From NCBI GenBank assembly GCA_964036315.1, contig OZ038488.1, forward strand, positions 61,944,754 to 62,008,753: a DNA stretch of 64,000 bases, given 5' to 3'. The stretch comes from Acanthosepion esculentum. Lineage: Eukaryota; Mollusca; Cephalopoda; Sepiida; Sepiidae. Below are positions 1 through 11,371 of this stretch, piece after piece. Every line of letters starts with the position of its first letter. Position 1 is the first letter of the stretch. A program made the translations under genes and the position numbers. The notes below the pieces were generated by a model. That model ran no database searches and was not told the DNA's origin. It saw only the letters and a list, made by a program, of their open reading frames with translations.

Positions 1-133
1 TTTTTAACCGCTCATAATCTGGCAACTCTGAATCTGAGCTCAACAAAAATCGTTCCCGGCGCCTAACATTTCTAGGGCTTTTGAATGAGCTATCAATCAC
101 TGATATCGGACCAGTGGGAGCGGAGCAGCTGCT

Positions 134-170
134 TGGAGACACACACACACACGCACAAACACACACACTG

Positions 171-227
<57 letters not shown>
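134..227. repeat. (CA)n followed by (TA)n microsatellite
   Basis: An imperfect CA tract (about 140-168, broken by one CGCA and one CAAA) is followed by about 26 TA units. The Tyr-Ile and Cys-Val open frames here are products of the repeat, not genes. Confidence 0.97.
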
Positions 228-229
<2 letters not shown>

Positions 230-1274
230 ATAATACAATATAAATAGAGGAAAGTATAAAATATAAAGGTGTTGCGAACATGTTAATCCTGCTAGATTTT
301 TTTCTAATTGGCGTGATGTTTTTCCATCATGTTAGATGAAGAGGAAACACGAATTCTTTGTATTTCTCCCCGTCCTAAATTACATGTCATTTTTCTTCTT
401 TTTTTTTCTTTTATTTTAAGGGGGGGTCTGGATACATGACAGTCCATAGCCGAAAGTATTCAATCGGACTACAGATGTGATGGCAAGGAACAGAGGCTGG
501 AATTTTTTAAAAAACTGGTAGGCGGTGGCTTTTCGTTCGTATCTTGTAAAAGCCATATTTTTCGTAGGCGAATAATATATGACATGGGATTTTAATTTCA
601 TACCAACCATTCCACAAATAGATTTTTTTTTTAAAGTTGTTTTTCCTAAAATCTAGAAAAATATATAAAAAGAAACGACTAAGTGTGAATACCTCTTGTT
701 CGCACAACGTAAAAAATAGTTGTTTACGTTATTTTCATTCTCCCGCGTTATATAATATCTCAAGAATAACAGCTACTACATTGAATGCCTCGGCCAAAGT
801 TTCATATGTAGATCAACTTGCCTTGAATTAACTTTGGTTTCATTTTTAAGTAAAGATTTCAGTGACTTTGATAAAAGCAAAACTCTTATGGTCAAATGAC
901 GTATTCCATCATTTATAAAACAACAAGCGTTGATAGGTATTCATGTTTAGTTGTGTGTACCTATCGGCAGAAAGAAATGTCAAACTCCCGCGGGAAAATC
1001 TTCTGCTTTGTCAGTCATGAATCGAAAAAGTCATCATCCCTCAAGCGTGGATCAAGAATGGAAATTCATTGACTGACCTCTAGGCAGTGGTAGTTCTCCT
1101 GGGAAAGTGATGGCACTTGGAAAGAGTGTTCGAAAACAAAAAACAAATGGGCGCCATTTGATGATTTGAGCAAAGTCCTACGAGAGAATATTAGGGTATT
1201 CGCAAACTAATTTAAATTTTTTCTAGAAAGGATAAAACGCAAATATTACTTAAAATTATTTAAATAGTGATTTT
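228..1274. other. No recognisable gene
   Basis: AT-rich sequence with homopolymer T runs and short open frames of 60-66 codons on both strands (637-831 plus, 416-610 and 507-707 minus). None shows a recognisable domain, and they overlap one another on opposite strands. I see no RNA gene or mobile-element terminus here. Confidence 0.6.
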
Positions 1275-1275
1275 C

Positions 1276-1382
1276 TGTGCTACATTTGATGTGGCACAAA
1301 TCCCCACCTAGTGAGGATCAATCTCACTACTCAGTAGCAATTGATATGGCGAAATAAGTTTGATAACCATTACACCAATTGA
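1276..1382 (-). mobile_element. SINE-A relic (tRNA-derived)
   Basis: On the minus strand it reads a tRNA-like head with an A-box-like 'TGTAATGGTTATCAAAC', a diverged B box, and a 3' part ending in 'GTGCCACATC'. The same unit recurs at 9828-10200 (three times), 18920-19330 (three times) and 38695-38850. This copy is strongly diverged. The family looks like the tRNA-related SINEs known from cephalopods; the exact named family needs a library search. Confidence 0.65.
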
Positions 1383-1385
1383 TCA

Positions 1386-2469
1386 AAATTATTATGTATT
1401 TTTTTTGTAAAGTAATTACTTGTTACCAGAGAGGATATATGAACAAATGTAAATGAAATCTATTTTAATATTAATTATCAAAAATTAAATCAATTTAATT
1501 TTCCAAAATGGCAGCGAAGGCAAATTTGTAGGGAAAGTATATTTACAGGGAAGACAAATTTGCAGGAAAGGTAAAAATGTGGCGGTTTTCTCGAACAAAA
1601 AAAAAATGCGATTTTTAATTTCTTTCTGAATATTCTGCAACTCATGAAATGGTCTAATGGTAAATAAGTGTTGTGTTTCGTGAGTAGGGAAAATGTCGAA
1701 TAACTTTTCCTAAAGATCTTGCTTTTTTTTTGCTTTTTTTGGGGGGGGGTTCTCAGGTTTCTTTTGGAAAGTGTCTCCATGCATTATTATGCTGGTGATT
1801 AACAACTTTTGTATTTAACAAAGTGGGACACTTTCGAAATAATGCTTCGTTTACCTGAATCAAGTTGCTGTCAATAAATATCTGTAGTTATATTCTTTGT
1901 ATATTCTAATAGAATAATAATATGGTGGAATATACAAGGTTTCGCCCATTTTCATAATGGGCGACACCTTTCATATTAAAGCATCCACAAATCTGTAAAT
2001 AGAATCCTGGCTTTGGTATTTGCACTGGTTTCTCAGTTTATGATAAGCCTTTTTTTGTTTGTTTTATTTTGACATTCTAACCCCATTTGTCAAAAGAATA
2101 TGATGAAAAAAGGAAGTTTAAGCGTAGATGATGTAACGCTCTGTTCGGTTCTCAAGCGAAAGGTCATCAGGAGCCCAAATACACTCTTTGTAAGTTTTCC
2201 CAATTAAAATCTGAAACGCGCTATAAAAAAACCACACTGTTGGAAAGAAGAGATGATAAACTAATTATAAACTCATAATTTCTTTCATAATTTCTTTGTT
2301 CTGCCTTGGTTTTTTGATTTGGAATCCATAGACGTGAAATAGGTAATTACTTTCCGAACACCTTATTACTAGGTTCCATCTTTCATTTGTAAGATAATTT
2401 ATCGCATACCAACAAACTCGATATTCTTGAGAACGATATACACTTCTTCATGTCAACAATCTTCTCGGA
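1386..2469. other. No recognisable gene; contains a short palindrome
   Basis: AT-rich DNA. The minus open frame at 1490-1780 (96 codons) has no recognisable domain. A near-perfect hairpin sits at 1936-1970. Around 1510-1575 the phrase 'AAATTTGNAGGGAAAG' is loosely repeated. Confidence 0.6.
1936..1970. repeat. Inverted repeat, 15-bp arms
   Basis: Left arm AAGGTTTCGCCCATT and right arm AATGGGCGACACCTT are reverse complements with one mismatch, around a 5-base loop TTCAT. It could be a decayed MITE core or a simple hairpin; no target duplication is obvious. Confidence 0.85.
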
Positions 2470-2660
2470 TGGCAGTAACATCTTATAGCAGCACAATGCG
2501 TCCAACCACATTGTAAACGTTTTACAGAAACAGTTTCAGAAAATGAAGAAGGTTTTCTGTGTCGTATTATCACGCAAACTAATCAAATTTTAAACCCATA
2601 GAATGGTTACAGGATGTGACATTGCATAGAGTTTACCGTTCAGGGCATCCATATTCGGCA
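2470..2660 (+). pseudogene. Tc1/mariner-like transposase relic (weak)
   Basis: Short pieces in shifting frames resemble the DDE core of Tc1-like transposases: a 'QHNASNHIVNVLQK' stretch near 2495-2535 (family: Gln-Asp-Asn-Ala) and 'FKPIEWLQDV' near 2590-2620 (family: Leu-Asn-Pro-Ile-Glu). The first Asp is already lost, and stops and frameshifts separate the pieces. The match is by eye to a family motif and may be chance. Confidence 0.35.
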
Positions 2661-2924
2661 ATTAAATTACATTAAAGTCGTCACTCACAGGATGTCTTCC
2701 GAAAGAATAACATAGTTTATTCTAATAATGATCAACGATTCTTGCGACAAATGGTTTCAAAATGGCGAAACGTCTTATCTGAAAACCTGCAAAAAAGAAA
2801 CTCAATTAGTTTATCGTTTTTTAGATATTAAACATTTTGTGGGATGAGCAAATATCCCATGCTGTTACACGATTTTACACAATTTTGCAGCAACCCCCGG
2901 TAAATTCATATATATATATGTATA

Positions 2925-3035
2925 GGCTGTAACACCCAATATATCCTGCTATTTACCCATAGCTGGGTGGGAGACAAGATGGGTTCATACTTTTCCCAAG
3001 TGTATTAGTAAATGAAAACTCGACTGGAATTCTAA
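2925..3035 (-). mobile_element. SINE-B relic (tRNA-derived body)
   Basis: Contains the family's central phrases in reverse orientation: 'CCTGCTATTTACCCATAGC', 'TTCATACTTTTCCCAAG' and 'CTCGACTGGAATTC'. The same body occurs at 16111-16265, 24640-24812, 41582-41768, 42595-42765 and 42905-43115. The tRNA-like head is truncated here by a (TA)n tract. Confidence 0.75.
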
Positions 3036-3049
3036 CTTTGCTCTACAAT

Positions 3050-3051
<2 letters not shown>

Positions 3052-3105
<54 letters not shown>
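3052..3105. repeat. (TA)n microsatellite
   Basis: About 26 uninterrupted TA units directly beside the truncated SINE-B copy. Confidence 0.97.
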
Positions 3106-3108
<3 letters not shown>

Positions 3109-3795
3109 GGGGGGTCTACAATACATTTTATATTCTGGGATTATTAATATAAGGTTTAGATGCTGCGCAGTTCTTTCTATTCTCCACTCTCTCTCTTTCT
3201 TTCTCTATTTTCCTTTCGCTGCTAGAATGTTGTTTTTCCTCGTTCTTATCCTTCATTCAACCCTTCTATATTAAATTCTCCCCCAGAGAAAATGATGCAT
3301 ATTTGAAAATAACAAGAGAAAAAATATTCTGTTTAAAGCAATGAAGTTTCACGCCTGCTGTGACGCACAAGTGCTAATGAAATTCATGCCAAAGATTTTC
3401 AGGTACGGTTAAAAAACATCATTGATTTTTCTGGGTGCGGCCCAGTTTTCTTTACATTACACATGAATCGATCCACAAAGCAAATCGTAGTCAATCAGAT
3501 GATTTTGTCTCTCAGATCTCTTTAAATCTATTCAACTATAATTTGTATAGTTTTTTTTAATGTCTTTGTTATCTATTTTGGTGTTTGAAAGGTATCCTTC
3601 TATCGATCTTAAATCGTATCTCTACCTAAATTTAAAAGTGGTTATATAATTTGCTAATTATCTATCTACCTATATTATTTTTCTCTCTTTCTTTATATTT
3701 CTCTTTGTCGTTTTAAATATAAACATATTTATACCTTTTTATCTAATCAGATCAGATTAATTATAGTTAGATATGGTATTCAGTGTGATTGTGCA

Positions 3796-3796
<1 letters not shown>
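3106..3796. other. AT-rich sequence without recognisable gene
   Basis: Pyrimidine-rich patches (3180-3245) and loose 'TATCTATC' runs (3590-3760). The open frame 3038-3274 starts in the TA repeat and has no domain. Confidence 0.6.

Positions 3797-3872
<76 letters not shown>
3797..3872. repeat. (TA)n(GT)n compound microsatellite
   Basis: About 12 TA units pass into about 25 GT units and stop exactly at the TG that opens the solo LTR at 3871. Confidence 0.96.
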
Positions 3873-3874
<2 letters not shown>

Positions 3875-4115
3875 GTAATCTAGGGAAGGCTACTGAACAG
3901 AATAATCACCCGAAGGTTGGTAATGAACGATAATACTTAGGACAAGAACAACACATAAGATTTGCCAGCGGCACATAGAAGTAGTAGTCAACTGCTAGAA
4001 GTGAGCCAAGTGAATTCCACAATGAATCTCCTACTGCAGACCAACATACAGTATTTACTACTATATCTATGTGAATGGGATCATACCCATCATCGTCCGT
4101 AGGTATGCTACAACA
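3871..4115 (+). mobile_element. Solo LTR, family 'TGTTGTA' (copy 1)
   Basis: A 245-bp unit that opens TGTTGTAATC and closes GCTACAACA, the TG...CA inverted termini of retroviral-type LTRs. It matches 40117-40577 along its length. No internal retrotransposon sequence flanks it. It sits against a GT repeat, so a target duplication cannot be read here; the second copy has one. Confidence 0.75.
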
Positions 4116-4152
4116 CTACACATGTATGAATAATAATACATATGTATTAAAA

Positions 4153-4168
4153 ATGTGTGTGTGTGTGT

Positions 4169-4206
<38 letters not shown>

Positions 4207-4213
4207 ACACACA

Positions 4214-4246
<33 letters not shown>
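4153..4246. repeat. (GT)/(CA)n microsatellite
   Basis: A short GT tract (4153-4170) runs into CA repeats interrupted twice by 'CGTA'. GT followed by CA makes a small inverted-repeat arrangement. The Thr-His open frame 4075-4419 is a translation of this repeat. Confidence 0.96.
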
Positions 4247-4248
<2 letters not shown>

Positions 4249-4631
4249 ATGTACATTATCATCCGATTCCCACATAGACAGAGTAGAATTATGATACACT
4301 TAGCAATATTTTCGGGGTTTTTTTTTCAGTTAGGTTTGGAATTCGTCAATTTTTTCTTGAAATGCCGCATCATCTCTTCGTCAGTTCAGAAAGCCATAAA
4401 TGATACTAACGCTGCTTAGCAAGCGAAATGCACATGAAGTCTGCTTAACAAAATAAAATCAAACAGCAAAAGAATAAACTTGCCATAATTTTTTCCTCTA
4501 TATATCTCATTCTCTAACGAAGTGTAAATAAAAGTGAAATATGTTAAATTGATAGACGTTTCCTATTTGTTCTTTATCCTATCATTCTGTCGGATTCCGA
4601 TCCATATTTGATCCCAATTCTCACACGCACC
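4247..4631. other. No recognisable feature
   Basis: AT-rich sequence with a poly-T run near 4320. I see no domain, terminus or RNA gene. Confidence 0.5.
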
Positions 4632-4728
<97 letters not shown>

Positions 4729-4770
4729 TGTGTGTGTGTGTGTGTGTGTATGTGTGTGTGTGGAGGGGGT
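4632..4770. repeat. (CA)n-(TA)n-(GT)n compound microsatellite
   Basis: CA repeats (about 4632-4674), TA repeats (4678-4725) and GT repeats (4727-4760) lie in order, so the outer arms are complementary and could form a long hairpin. Confidence 0.96.
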
Positions 4771-5625
4771 GCCCTTGTGCGTGTGGGTGTGTTAGGTAAA
4801 GCTAATGAAAAAAGGAAAAAATGTCACGCAGAAATCTGGAAGTCTGGAAATTTCAACCATGGAAAGATAAACAACAAAACAACCTGTTGAAGTTATCGAA
4901 CCCTATTACGAAAATGGACGTTCAAAAAGAAATTAATTTCGCGCAAGTCGATGGTTGAAATTAACAAAGACTTACGTTATTAAATCTGAAGGAAAAAGAA
5001 AAAATAATTAGAAGCTTAAACTTAATTCACATTTAAAATCGGTACAAGTTATTGGAATAACATTGCTTAGATCTACAAACGATAGAATGTTATGGAGAGT
5101 CATGTATTGCAAGAACACGGTACAGAGACGAAAAGAAGCATTTAGTTCTATGGGGGATTTCTTAAACTAGGGCATCGTGGCAGATTCTGCAACTGAATGT
5201 ACTGATTTGAGAAAAATGGCGGCTTTTTCGGTAATGGATAGATGATTTCATGAAAAATTTTCACTTTTTTTTCTTGTGATCTGCTGATGACTGGTTGACT
5301 TGAAGGCTCATCGTCTTGATCCCTACCGGCCTTCAAATAAAGTAAATCTAACTGACATTTTGAAATGAAAATCTTAAGTTACACAAATGTGGAAATAATT
5401 TGTAGTTTCAACTTAATCATGGCCTACAATGAATTATTTTGCTTTTTTTAATATTGGAAATTTCATAAAATTACTATTGAAATATCCTGACGTAATATAA
5501 TATTTAAACGAACAATAACAGTTGTTTTCATCGTTAATAAATCGTTTTACAGTAATGCTGAAAATAATGATTTTTGTGTTCATTTCACCCCAAGCAAGGT
5601 AGCAAAGCCACCAAGACACATGGGG
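4771..5625. other. No recognisable gene
   Basis: AT-rich DNA with small open frames on the minus strand (5148-5336, 5434-5619) that show no domain. It ends at the 3' end of a LINE-B copy. Confidence 0.55.
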
Positions 5626-6470
5626 CTATTGAGCGTGCAAGGATGAGAAAAATAGAAAAATTATTAAGGAGCAAGAACAATAAAAGGAAAGGAATCCAGA
5701 AGACAATAGATAACGATTGACTTTGCGTTTAAAGATTAGAAGATCAAAGTTAGCTGGAAAGGAAGAAACTGGAACAGAGTTCCACAATCGAGAAATGTGA
5801 AAGAAGAAACTGCTGGCATAGAACTTACGGTTGCATGGAGCCAATTCAAAAGTAAATGGATGAGACCTTGCAGACAATCTAGTATTGTGCTTAAATTCAT
5901 AAAGTCTAGGTATCATAGTGGAAAGTTCATCTGAAAAATTACCAGGAAAGTATTCATAGGAAAGGTACAGGGAAGCTAAATTACAGCAGTTTGAAAGGGA
6001 TTGAAGCGGAGATGCCAGGTTAAGACCAGTAACAATGCAGATTCCTTTTTTTTATTTTATGAAAAATCTCTGAATATATAGCAGGAGCACCAAACCATAA
6101 GTGACAGCAATATTCAAAGCATGGAAAAATGGTAAACTTATAAATATATACGATAAATTCTGGAGAGAAAAACTGTTTAGGGCCACACAGTGAACACATT
6201 TTGTTAGCAACAGAACTAGCAAGTGATTCAATATAACAGTTCCACTTCATGCCCGCAGAGAATGTTAACCCTAGAAGGCGCAATTAGTCACTCTCTTGGT
6301 GGTTAACATCAGCCATGATGATGGAAGGCAGAAGTCTCTCAGAAGATTAACAGCGAGAAGTTTCGTTTTGTAGGCGTTAACATTAATAAGGTATTTATTG
6401 CCCGAGTTAACAGCAGATTGTAGTTCATCTTTTAGATCAGTTGCGAATTTTACCATATCGAACCGATCAG
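5626..6470 (-). pseudogene. LINE-B reverse transcriptase C-terminal region, broken
   Basis: Reading right to left, 6271-6456 and 6020-6283 encode the end of the RT and thumb region ('MRLLGLTFSAGMKWNCYIES', then 'IYKFTIFPCFEYCCHLW'), and 5626-5916 encodes the family's C-terminal part ('CNRKFYASSFFFHISRLWNS'). This layout is typical of Jockey/CR1-group non-LTR retrotransposons, where the protein copies element RNA at a nicked target. At least two frame changes break it. Catalytic RT motifs lie upstream and are absent, as expected for a 5'-truncated insertion. Related pieces lie at 8930, 12140, 16380, 16835 and 34195. Confidence 0.8.
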
Positions 6471-7204
6471 GATTAATTGAAAGATACCGTTGATAAAAAC
6501 AACCAAAATAGATATGGCTACAGGTCTATGACACGCGGGTAGATAGATTTATGCTAGATATTCTAGTGTTCTTCTTTGTCTAGCCTGTTTACTTCATTCC
6601 ACAGGATTTGACAACCACATTTTTTCCTCCATACATGATCAGCTATGAATGATGCCATTGTCTCACCTATAATTCGTGTTTATTAAATATTTTTAGTCCT
6701 AGTATTTTATAAAAGATATGAGCAACTAGGTGTATTTTGTCGAGTAAAATACAAAGAAAATGTAAGAAACTGGACTGAAAATCAAGAATTGTTTTCCTGA
6801 AATGCAATTATTTTCTTGTGATGAAATTCGGAAGCTGCAAATGGCTAAAATATCAATTTGTTTTTTTGGAAACGGCTAAAACTTAGTAGAGTTTAGTTGT
6901 TTTCATCTTTCCTTTTTAAATTTTAATTTGACGATTCGTCACTATGTCTTCTCTACAGAGCGCCGCCATGTTTGTTTATTTTTTGGAATAAAAGAAATAA
7001 ATGCCAGAATAAAAACAGATGGTTATTTTTTTCTTCTTCTATCAATTTCGCGTCATACCGAGGCTTAGCTTATAATTTCTTTATTATTTTTGGCATTAGA
7101 TTTGTTATTCAACGTCGGACAAAACTCGGAAATTTTCGTTTCTTGAAAGCAAAAATAAATAAGATATATAAATAAAGTAAAATAAAGTAAACAAATAACG
7201 GCAA
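6471..7204. other. No recognisable gene
   Basis: AT-rich sequence; overlapping open frames 6972-7175 (plus) and 7065-7262 (minus) have no domain. Confidence 0.55.
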
Positions 7205-7800
7205 AAATGAATGCATCACCTTTTTTTAATAGATTTTTGTTTCTATCACGTGACAGTTGCATTCTTTCTTCTTTATCATGTTTTTTTGCTTTATCGTTAT
7301 CATGTCACTCTTTCCTCCTTTCTTTTTTCTTTTTTCTTCTTTTTTGTTTCGATCACGTGATATTTGTTTTTTTCTTCTTTATTTCTATTTCTTTCTTTCT
7401 TCCTTATTATCTTTTTTGCTTTATAGTCAGCATGTCTCTTTCCTCTTTTCTTTTTCTTCTTCGTTTTTTGTTTCGATCACGTGACAGTTGCTTTTTTTTC
7501 TTCTTTATCTTCTTTTTTGCTTTATCGTCAGCATGTCTCTCTTTCCTCCTTTCTTTTTTTTTTCGTCTTTTTTGTTTCGATCACGTGATATTTGTTTTTT
7601 TTCTTCTTTATTTCTATTTCTTTCTTTCTTCTTTATTATCTTTTTTGCTTTATAGTCAGCATGTCTCTCTTTTCTCTTTTCTTTTTCTTCTTTTTTTCTT
7701 CGTTTTTTTTGTTGTTTCGATGACGTGACAGTTGCTTTTTTTTCTTCTTTATCTTCTTTTTTGCTTTATCGTCAGCATGTCTCTCTTTCCTCCTTTCTTT
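7205..7800 (+). repeat. Pyrimidine-rich minisatellite with repeated CACGTG sites
   Basis: Units of roughly 105-139 bp, nearly all T and C on this strand, repeat about five times. Each carries 'GTTTCGATCACGTGA' or a variant (near 7247, 7352, 7478, 7582 and, mutated to GACGTGA, 7720) and 'CAGCATGTCTCT'. Units alternate: one type continues 'GACAGTTGC', the other 'GATATTTG', suggesting a two-unit higher-order repeat. The open frame 7207-7728 is a low-complexity Phe/Ser/Leu translation. It directly precedes the 3' end of a LINE-A copy. Confidence 0.85.
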
Positions 7801-7884
7801 TCCAAGTCTTTTGTCTTATTTTCCTCTTCAATCATTCATTATTTTTGTTTGTTTTTAGTTCTCATTCTGGTCAACTTTAGGTCC

Positions 7885-8880
7885 TTCCCCCTTTTTTCTA
7901 CCATGGTCGGCGATCAGGGCTCTCCACAATTTCGTATCCTTTATAGGTATCAGTAATTTTTGTCTTTTTGCTTTCTCTCTACAAAACCTCTTCTGACATC
8001 CATTCACACAGATTCGCTAAGTAGATTACGCGCTGCTTTCCTCCATCCCTCTTCTCTGCAATGTGTGATGTGAGTGTCATAATTTCCAAGTCTTCTTTCC
8101 TTATTATGTGACCTATAAATATCAACTCTCTTCTTTTGATGTTATGTATTTTTTCCTTTTTTTTTTTGTTTGCATTTCCTCTAACCCTCTGTCATTATGC
8201 ACATGTTCAGTTCCAGGTATTCTCAGAATCCTTCTGTAGAACCAAATTTCTGTTGTCTCAAGTTTCTTCTTCATCTTCGAGGAGATTGTCCAGCATTCAT
8301 TGTCGTATAAGAGTATTGACATTGCATAACAGTTCAGTACAATTTTCTTCATTTGTAATTAATTTTTTTTCTGTTTCTCAATATTTTGCTTAGGTTCGGG
8401 AATGCATCTTTCTACATCACAATGCGTCTTCGGATTTCGATATTACTTTTTCTGTCCTACATTAAAATATTTCCTAGGTATTTAAATTGTTGTACGTGTT
8501 TTCTTTTGGTATCTTCAGTTTGTATTTAGCATGTTAACGACCATAGATCCTGTCTTCTTACAAATGATGTTTCTTCTTTGTTTCCTCCACTATATTGTGT
8601 AAGAGTTCTTGTAGATTATTTTCTTTATCCACATATTTTATGCTGTTAATATTGTGACCGCCACCAATGAATGCTAATAGGAATTCTAATTCTCACAGAA
8701 TCTCTCACAGTTGAATACGCCCGTGAGAGGACAAATCCTGATATTACACCCATTTCTTTTTTAGTAAATTTACTGAATACATTTTTTATCCGTATGAAGT
8801 TCTAACAGTTCTTTTTGGCGTATGTATCAGACGCTTTTGCATAATCCTTAAATCATAATAATGTACCCGTTAGCATTTGT
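7885..8880 (-). pseudogene. LINE-A 3' part: RT to C-terminus, broken
   Basis: On the minus strand, 8560-8680 retains part of the RT domain ('GGHNINSIKYVDKE'; the family has a Tyr-Ala-Asp-Asp box here, so the catalytic pair is lost). 8122-8352 gives 'SILLYDNECWTISSKMKKKL' and 'WFYRRILRIPGTEH', hallmark C-terminal phrases of RTE/CR1-like LINEs. The 3' end near 7890-7930 encodes the remnant of 'LWRA(M)IA' seen in other copies. Several frameshifts are present. Confidence 0.8.
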
Positions 8881-8929
8881 ATTGCTCTTAAATTTTGCCG
8901 AGGAATGATTATGACAAACAAAACTGAAA

Positions 8930-9300
8930 TCGATCATTTTCCAATATTCTTTTTGCGAGAATCTTCTCGAAGAACTCGCCTGAAACACAAGAAAAGAAAA
9001 AAAAAATTACATGTAGTGCAATGTGCTTTTTTTTATCAATATTTTCACGGTAATTGTTCTGATGAACTTTCCTCTATTGCACCCAGACTTTATGATTTTA
9101 AGTTCATTGCTCGATTGACGGCAAGGTTCCATCATTTTACAATTGAAATGGCTAGATATAACCGCAAGTTCTATGCCAACAGTTTCTTCTCTCTCAATTC
9201 TCGCTGATGGAACTCTCTTCCGGCATCTTTCTTTCCAGTCAACTTTGAGATTCATAAATTTAAATTCAATCATAATCTCATGTCTTCTTTATTCTTGTTT
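8930..9300 (+). pseudogene. LINE-B C-terminal fragment
   Basis: The frame at 8905-9207 contains 'FYQYFHGNCSDELSSIAPRL' and 'YNRKFYANSFFSLNSR', and after one stop continues 'WNSLPASFFPVNF'. It aligns by eye with 5626-5916. A single in-frame stop at the Ser-Arg/Trp junction and a lost 5' region make it a dead fragment, but it is the best-preserved C-terminus of this family in the window. Confidence 0.82.
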
Positions 9301-9827
9301 TTGTATTGTTTTCTCTCCATAATAATTATTTTTCATATTATCTCACACTCAATAACCTCTTGCGTCTTAATGGCTTTATTGCCTTTCTTGGGGTGAAATG
9401 AATAAAGAAATATGCGGAACAGTTAGGGATGTCTACTCAAACACGTTTGTTCTCTAAATAAAATGTTTATCGTAATAAGAAAAAATGGCGGATTTATAAA
9501 AATATCCATTAATTCTTGAGAAAGTCATTAGGTTATGTTTCGAGGACGAAAATAAATTTAGCACACATAGGTTTTGAAATGTTCCAACGCTAGATGTGCA
9601 TTTCTTGTTTCGTTGTTAGGTCTCTCATGACTTAATTAGCTGACACACACCCAGCTTTCAGATTGTTTTACCAATGTAAACGTAACATTGGTTGGTTGGT
9701 TGTCTATCGGGAGGCATATTTTTTTACAATTAAAACTTTCCGGAAGCCTTAGTTGCAGTGTTTAAAAAGTCAGCCATGTCTTCTCAACCAAGTTTACACA
9801 TTAAATATAGCTGTTTACTGCGCGAAG
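9301..9827. other. LINE-B 3' flank and unrecognised sequence
   Basis: Up to about 9410 this continues the LINE-B 3' untranslated end. From there to the SINE array I see nothing recognisable. Confidence 0.45.
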
Positions 9828-10200
9828 GTTAGATCTGGCACAAGGTCAGATGCATGAAGCATAGAACTCACTACTCAGTGAAAATTAATCTAGCGGTGCA
9901 AGCTTGGTAAACATTACACCATATCGAAGAGCCCAACAGTAGTATGTTACAAGGCTGAATGTATGGAGCACCAAATGAATATTAAAGGCACTATTCATTC
10001 GTAACTGATCTAGCGAACCAAGCTTGCCAAACATCGCACTACGTCAGAGCGCCCCATAGCGATTTACTAAGCGTTACATAGTTGTGGCATGAAGCTGAAA
10101 GTATGGCGCACCGATTGAGGATCGAATTCGCTATTCTGTCATAATTGATCTAGTGAGACAAGCTTGTTAACCATTACACCATGTTCTCTTACCCACTAAA
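9828..10200 (-). mobile_element. Three tandem SINE-A copies
   Basis: Three same-orientation units (about 9828-9945, 9945-10065, 10070-10200), each with the reverse of the tRNA-like head ('AAGCTTG(T/C)(T/C)AA(A/C)CAT'), the B-box region ('CACTACTCAG' or variant) and the tail 'TGTGGCA' or variant. Copies are clearly diverged from each other, so the array is old. A second triple array lies at 18920-19330. Confidence 0.75.
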
Positions 10201-10204
10201 TATA

Positions 10205-10640
10205 AAGTTTATATCTGTCTATATTTCTGAGATGAGGTATTATGTACACTATTTACATTATTCGGACTATGGTCCTCATCTTTGTTGCCATATTTATCAC
10301 AACGTTTCAATCAAGGACACAGGGCACAGTGGATAAAGGCGTTAGTTAGATCCTGTGACTTGACCCAATGAGCGTGAGTTCAATTCCTGGTTAAGGCGGT
10401 GGAGAAATTGGAGAGGGGAATTAACTGGAGATAACTGATAACTGACATCCATTAGTCATGGCACGTGGAATTAGAATGGTCTACCCCAGTGAGCGAAATA
10501 AAGGGTTCAGTTCGACATTCGAACCACATGAAGAAGGTTGGAGAGTACGATGGCCGAAATGTTGTGTTAAACATGGCAACAAAGATGAGGACAATAGTCC
10601 GAATAATATAAAATTTATTGTAATAAGAGATAATGTCGGA
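10205..10640 (+). mobile_element. Inverted-repeat element with tRNA-like core and hammerhead-like motif (copy 1)
   Basis: Its ends are inverted repeats: 'TTATTCGGACTATGGTCCTC' near 10258-10277 and, reversed, 'GAGGACAATAGTCCGAATAA' near 10587-10606, extended inward by GTTGCCAT/ATGGCAAC. Inside lie a tRNA-like stretch (10330-10410, B box 'GAGTTCAATTCCT') and a partial hammerhead core ('ATGAAGA', GG...CC, 'GAAAT') at 10528-10560. The whole is shared with 22985-23400, and one end alone with 30908-30982. No protein is encoded, so any mobility would need another element's enzyme; kinship with PLE tails is inferred from the hammerhead-like part. Confidence 0.65.
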
Positions 10641-11296
10641 TAATAAGAAACCTTTAATTTATCAGCAATGATTTTAGGAATTAAAAACAGAAATCTTCTA
10701 TTAATGTTGGATTCTTTTGAGACATCTCTAATTAATATAGAAGTTTCAGAATCCTAAAATGAATATTGGAGTTTTTAAAATTGTCTTATAATATAATACT
10801 GAATTTTCTGGCGAGAAATAATGGGTTAAAATTAAAACATGATCTAAAAAGCTACTTATTTTTACCCAATATCGGTTCCTCTCTTAACACTTTGCACATA
10901 CAAAGCCCGTTTCCTTTGACAGCAATACAGATTGGGAAGAGAAATTCGCTCATCTCGTTTACTCGGGTCATTTAGCTGTGGAACTCATTATACCAAATCC
11001 TAGCAAACATCGACCGTTGGCATCTATGTCAAAGGAACTCATCTCAAAGATGCAGGTTTGCATAAAAATTGCGCTGACGTTCAGCGTTGGCACTTCTTTT
11101 GCACCCGACTAATTTCGATTTAGCCTTCTATCAAACTTTCAAATTCTAGGGTACCTGATTGAGAATGCTAGTTAGCAAACAGGTCCCTTCATATGTTTAG
11201 TCTAGGTGTGTTCGATACTAAATTGTACTCTCTTATATCTGACATATCTAAAGCACGATATTCTTGCTTATAAACGTACATATTCAGGATCTAGGA
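10641..11296. other. Mostly unrecognised; possible LINE-B trace
   Basis: The phrase near 10955-11015 translates as 'FTRVI' then a stop then 'LWNSLYQILANI', faintly like the LINE-B C-terminus. Nothing else is recognisable. Confidence 0.35.
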
Positions 11297-11371
11297 CAGT
11301 GATTCTCATATGCCGTGCCACGGCACATTAGTGTGCTGCGTGATCCCCTTAAGTGTGCCACGAAATATTAT

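Noticed and set aside
7207..7728. 173-codon Phe/Leu/Ser-rich plus-strand frame
   Set aside because: It follows a pyrimidine-rich minisatellite; hydrophobic runs are a by-product of poly-T/C codons, not membrane segments.
9828..10200. CRISPR-like arrangement of repeats
   Set aside because: Units are long, diverged tRNA-derived SINEs in an animal-type genome, with no constant short repeats and spacers.
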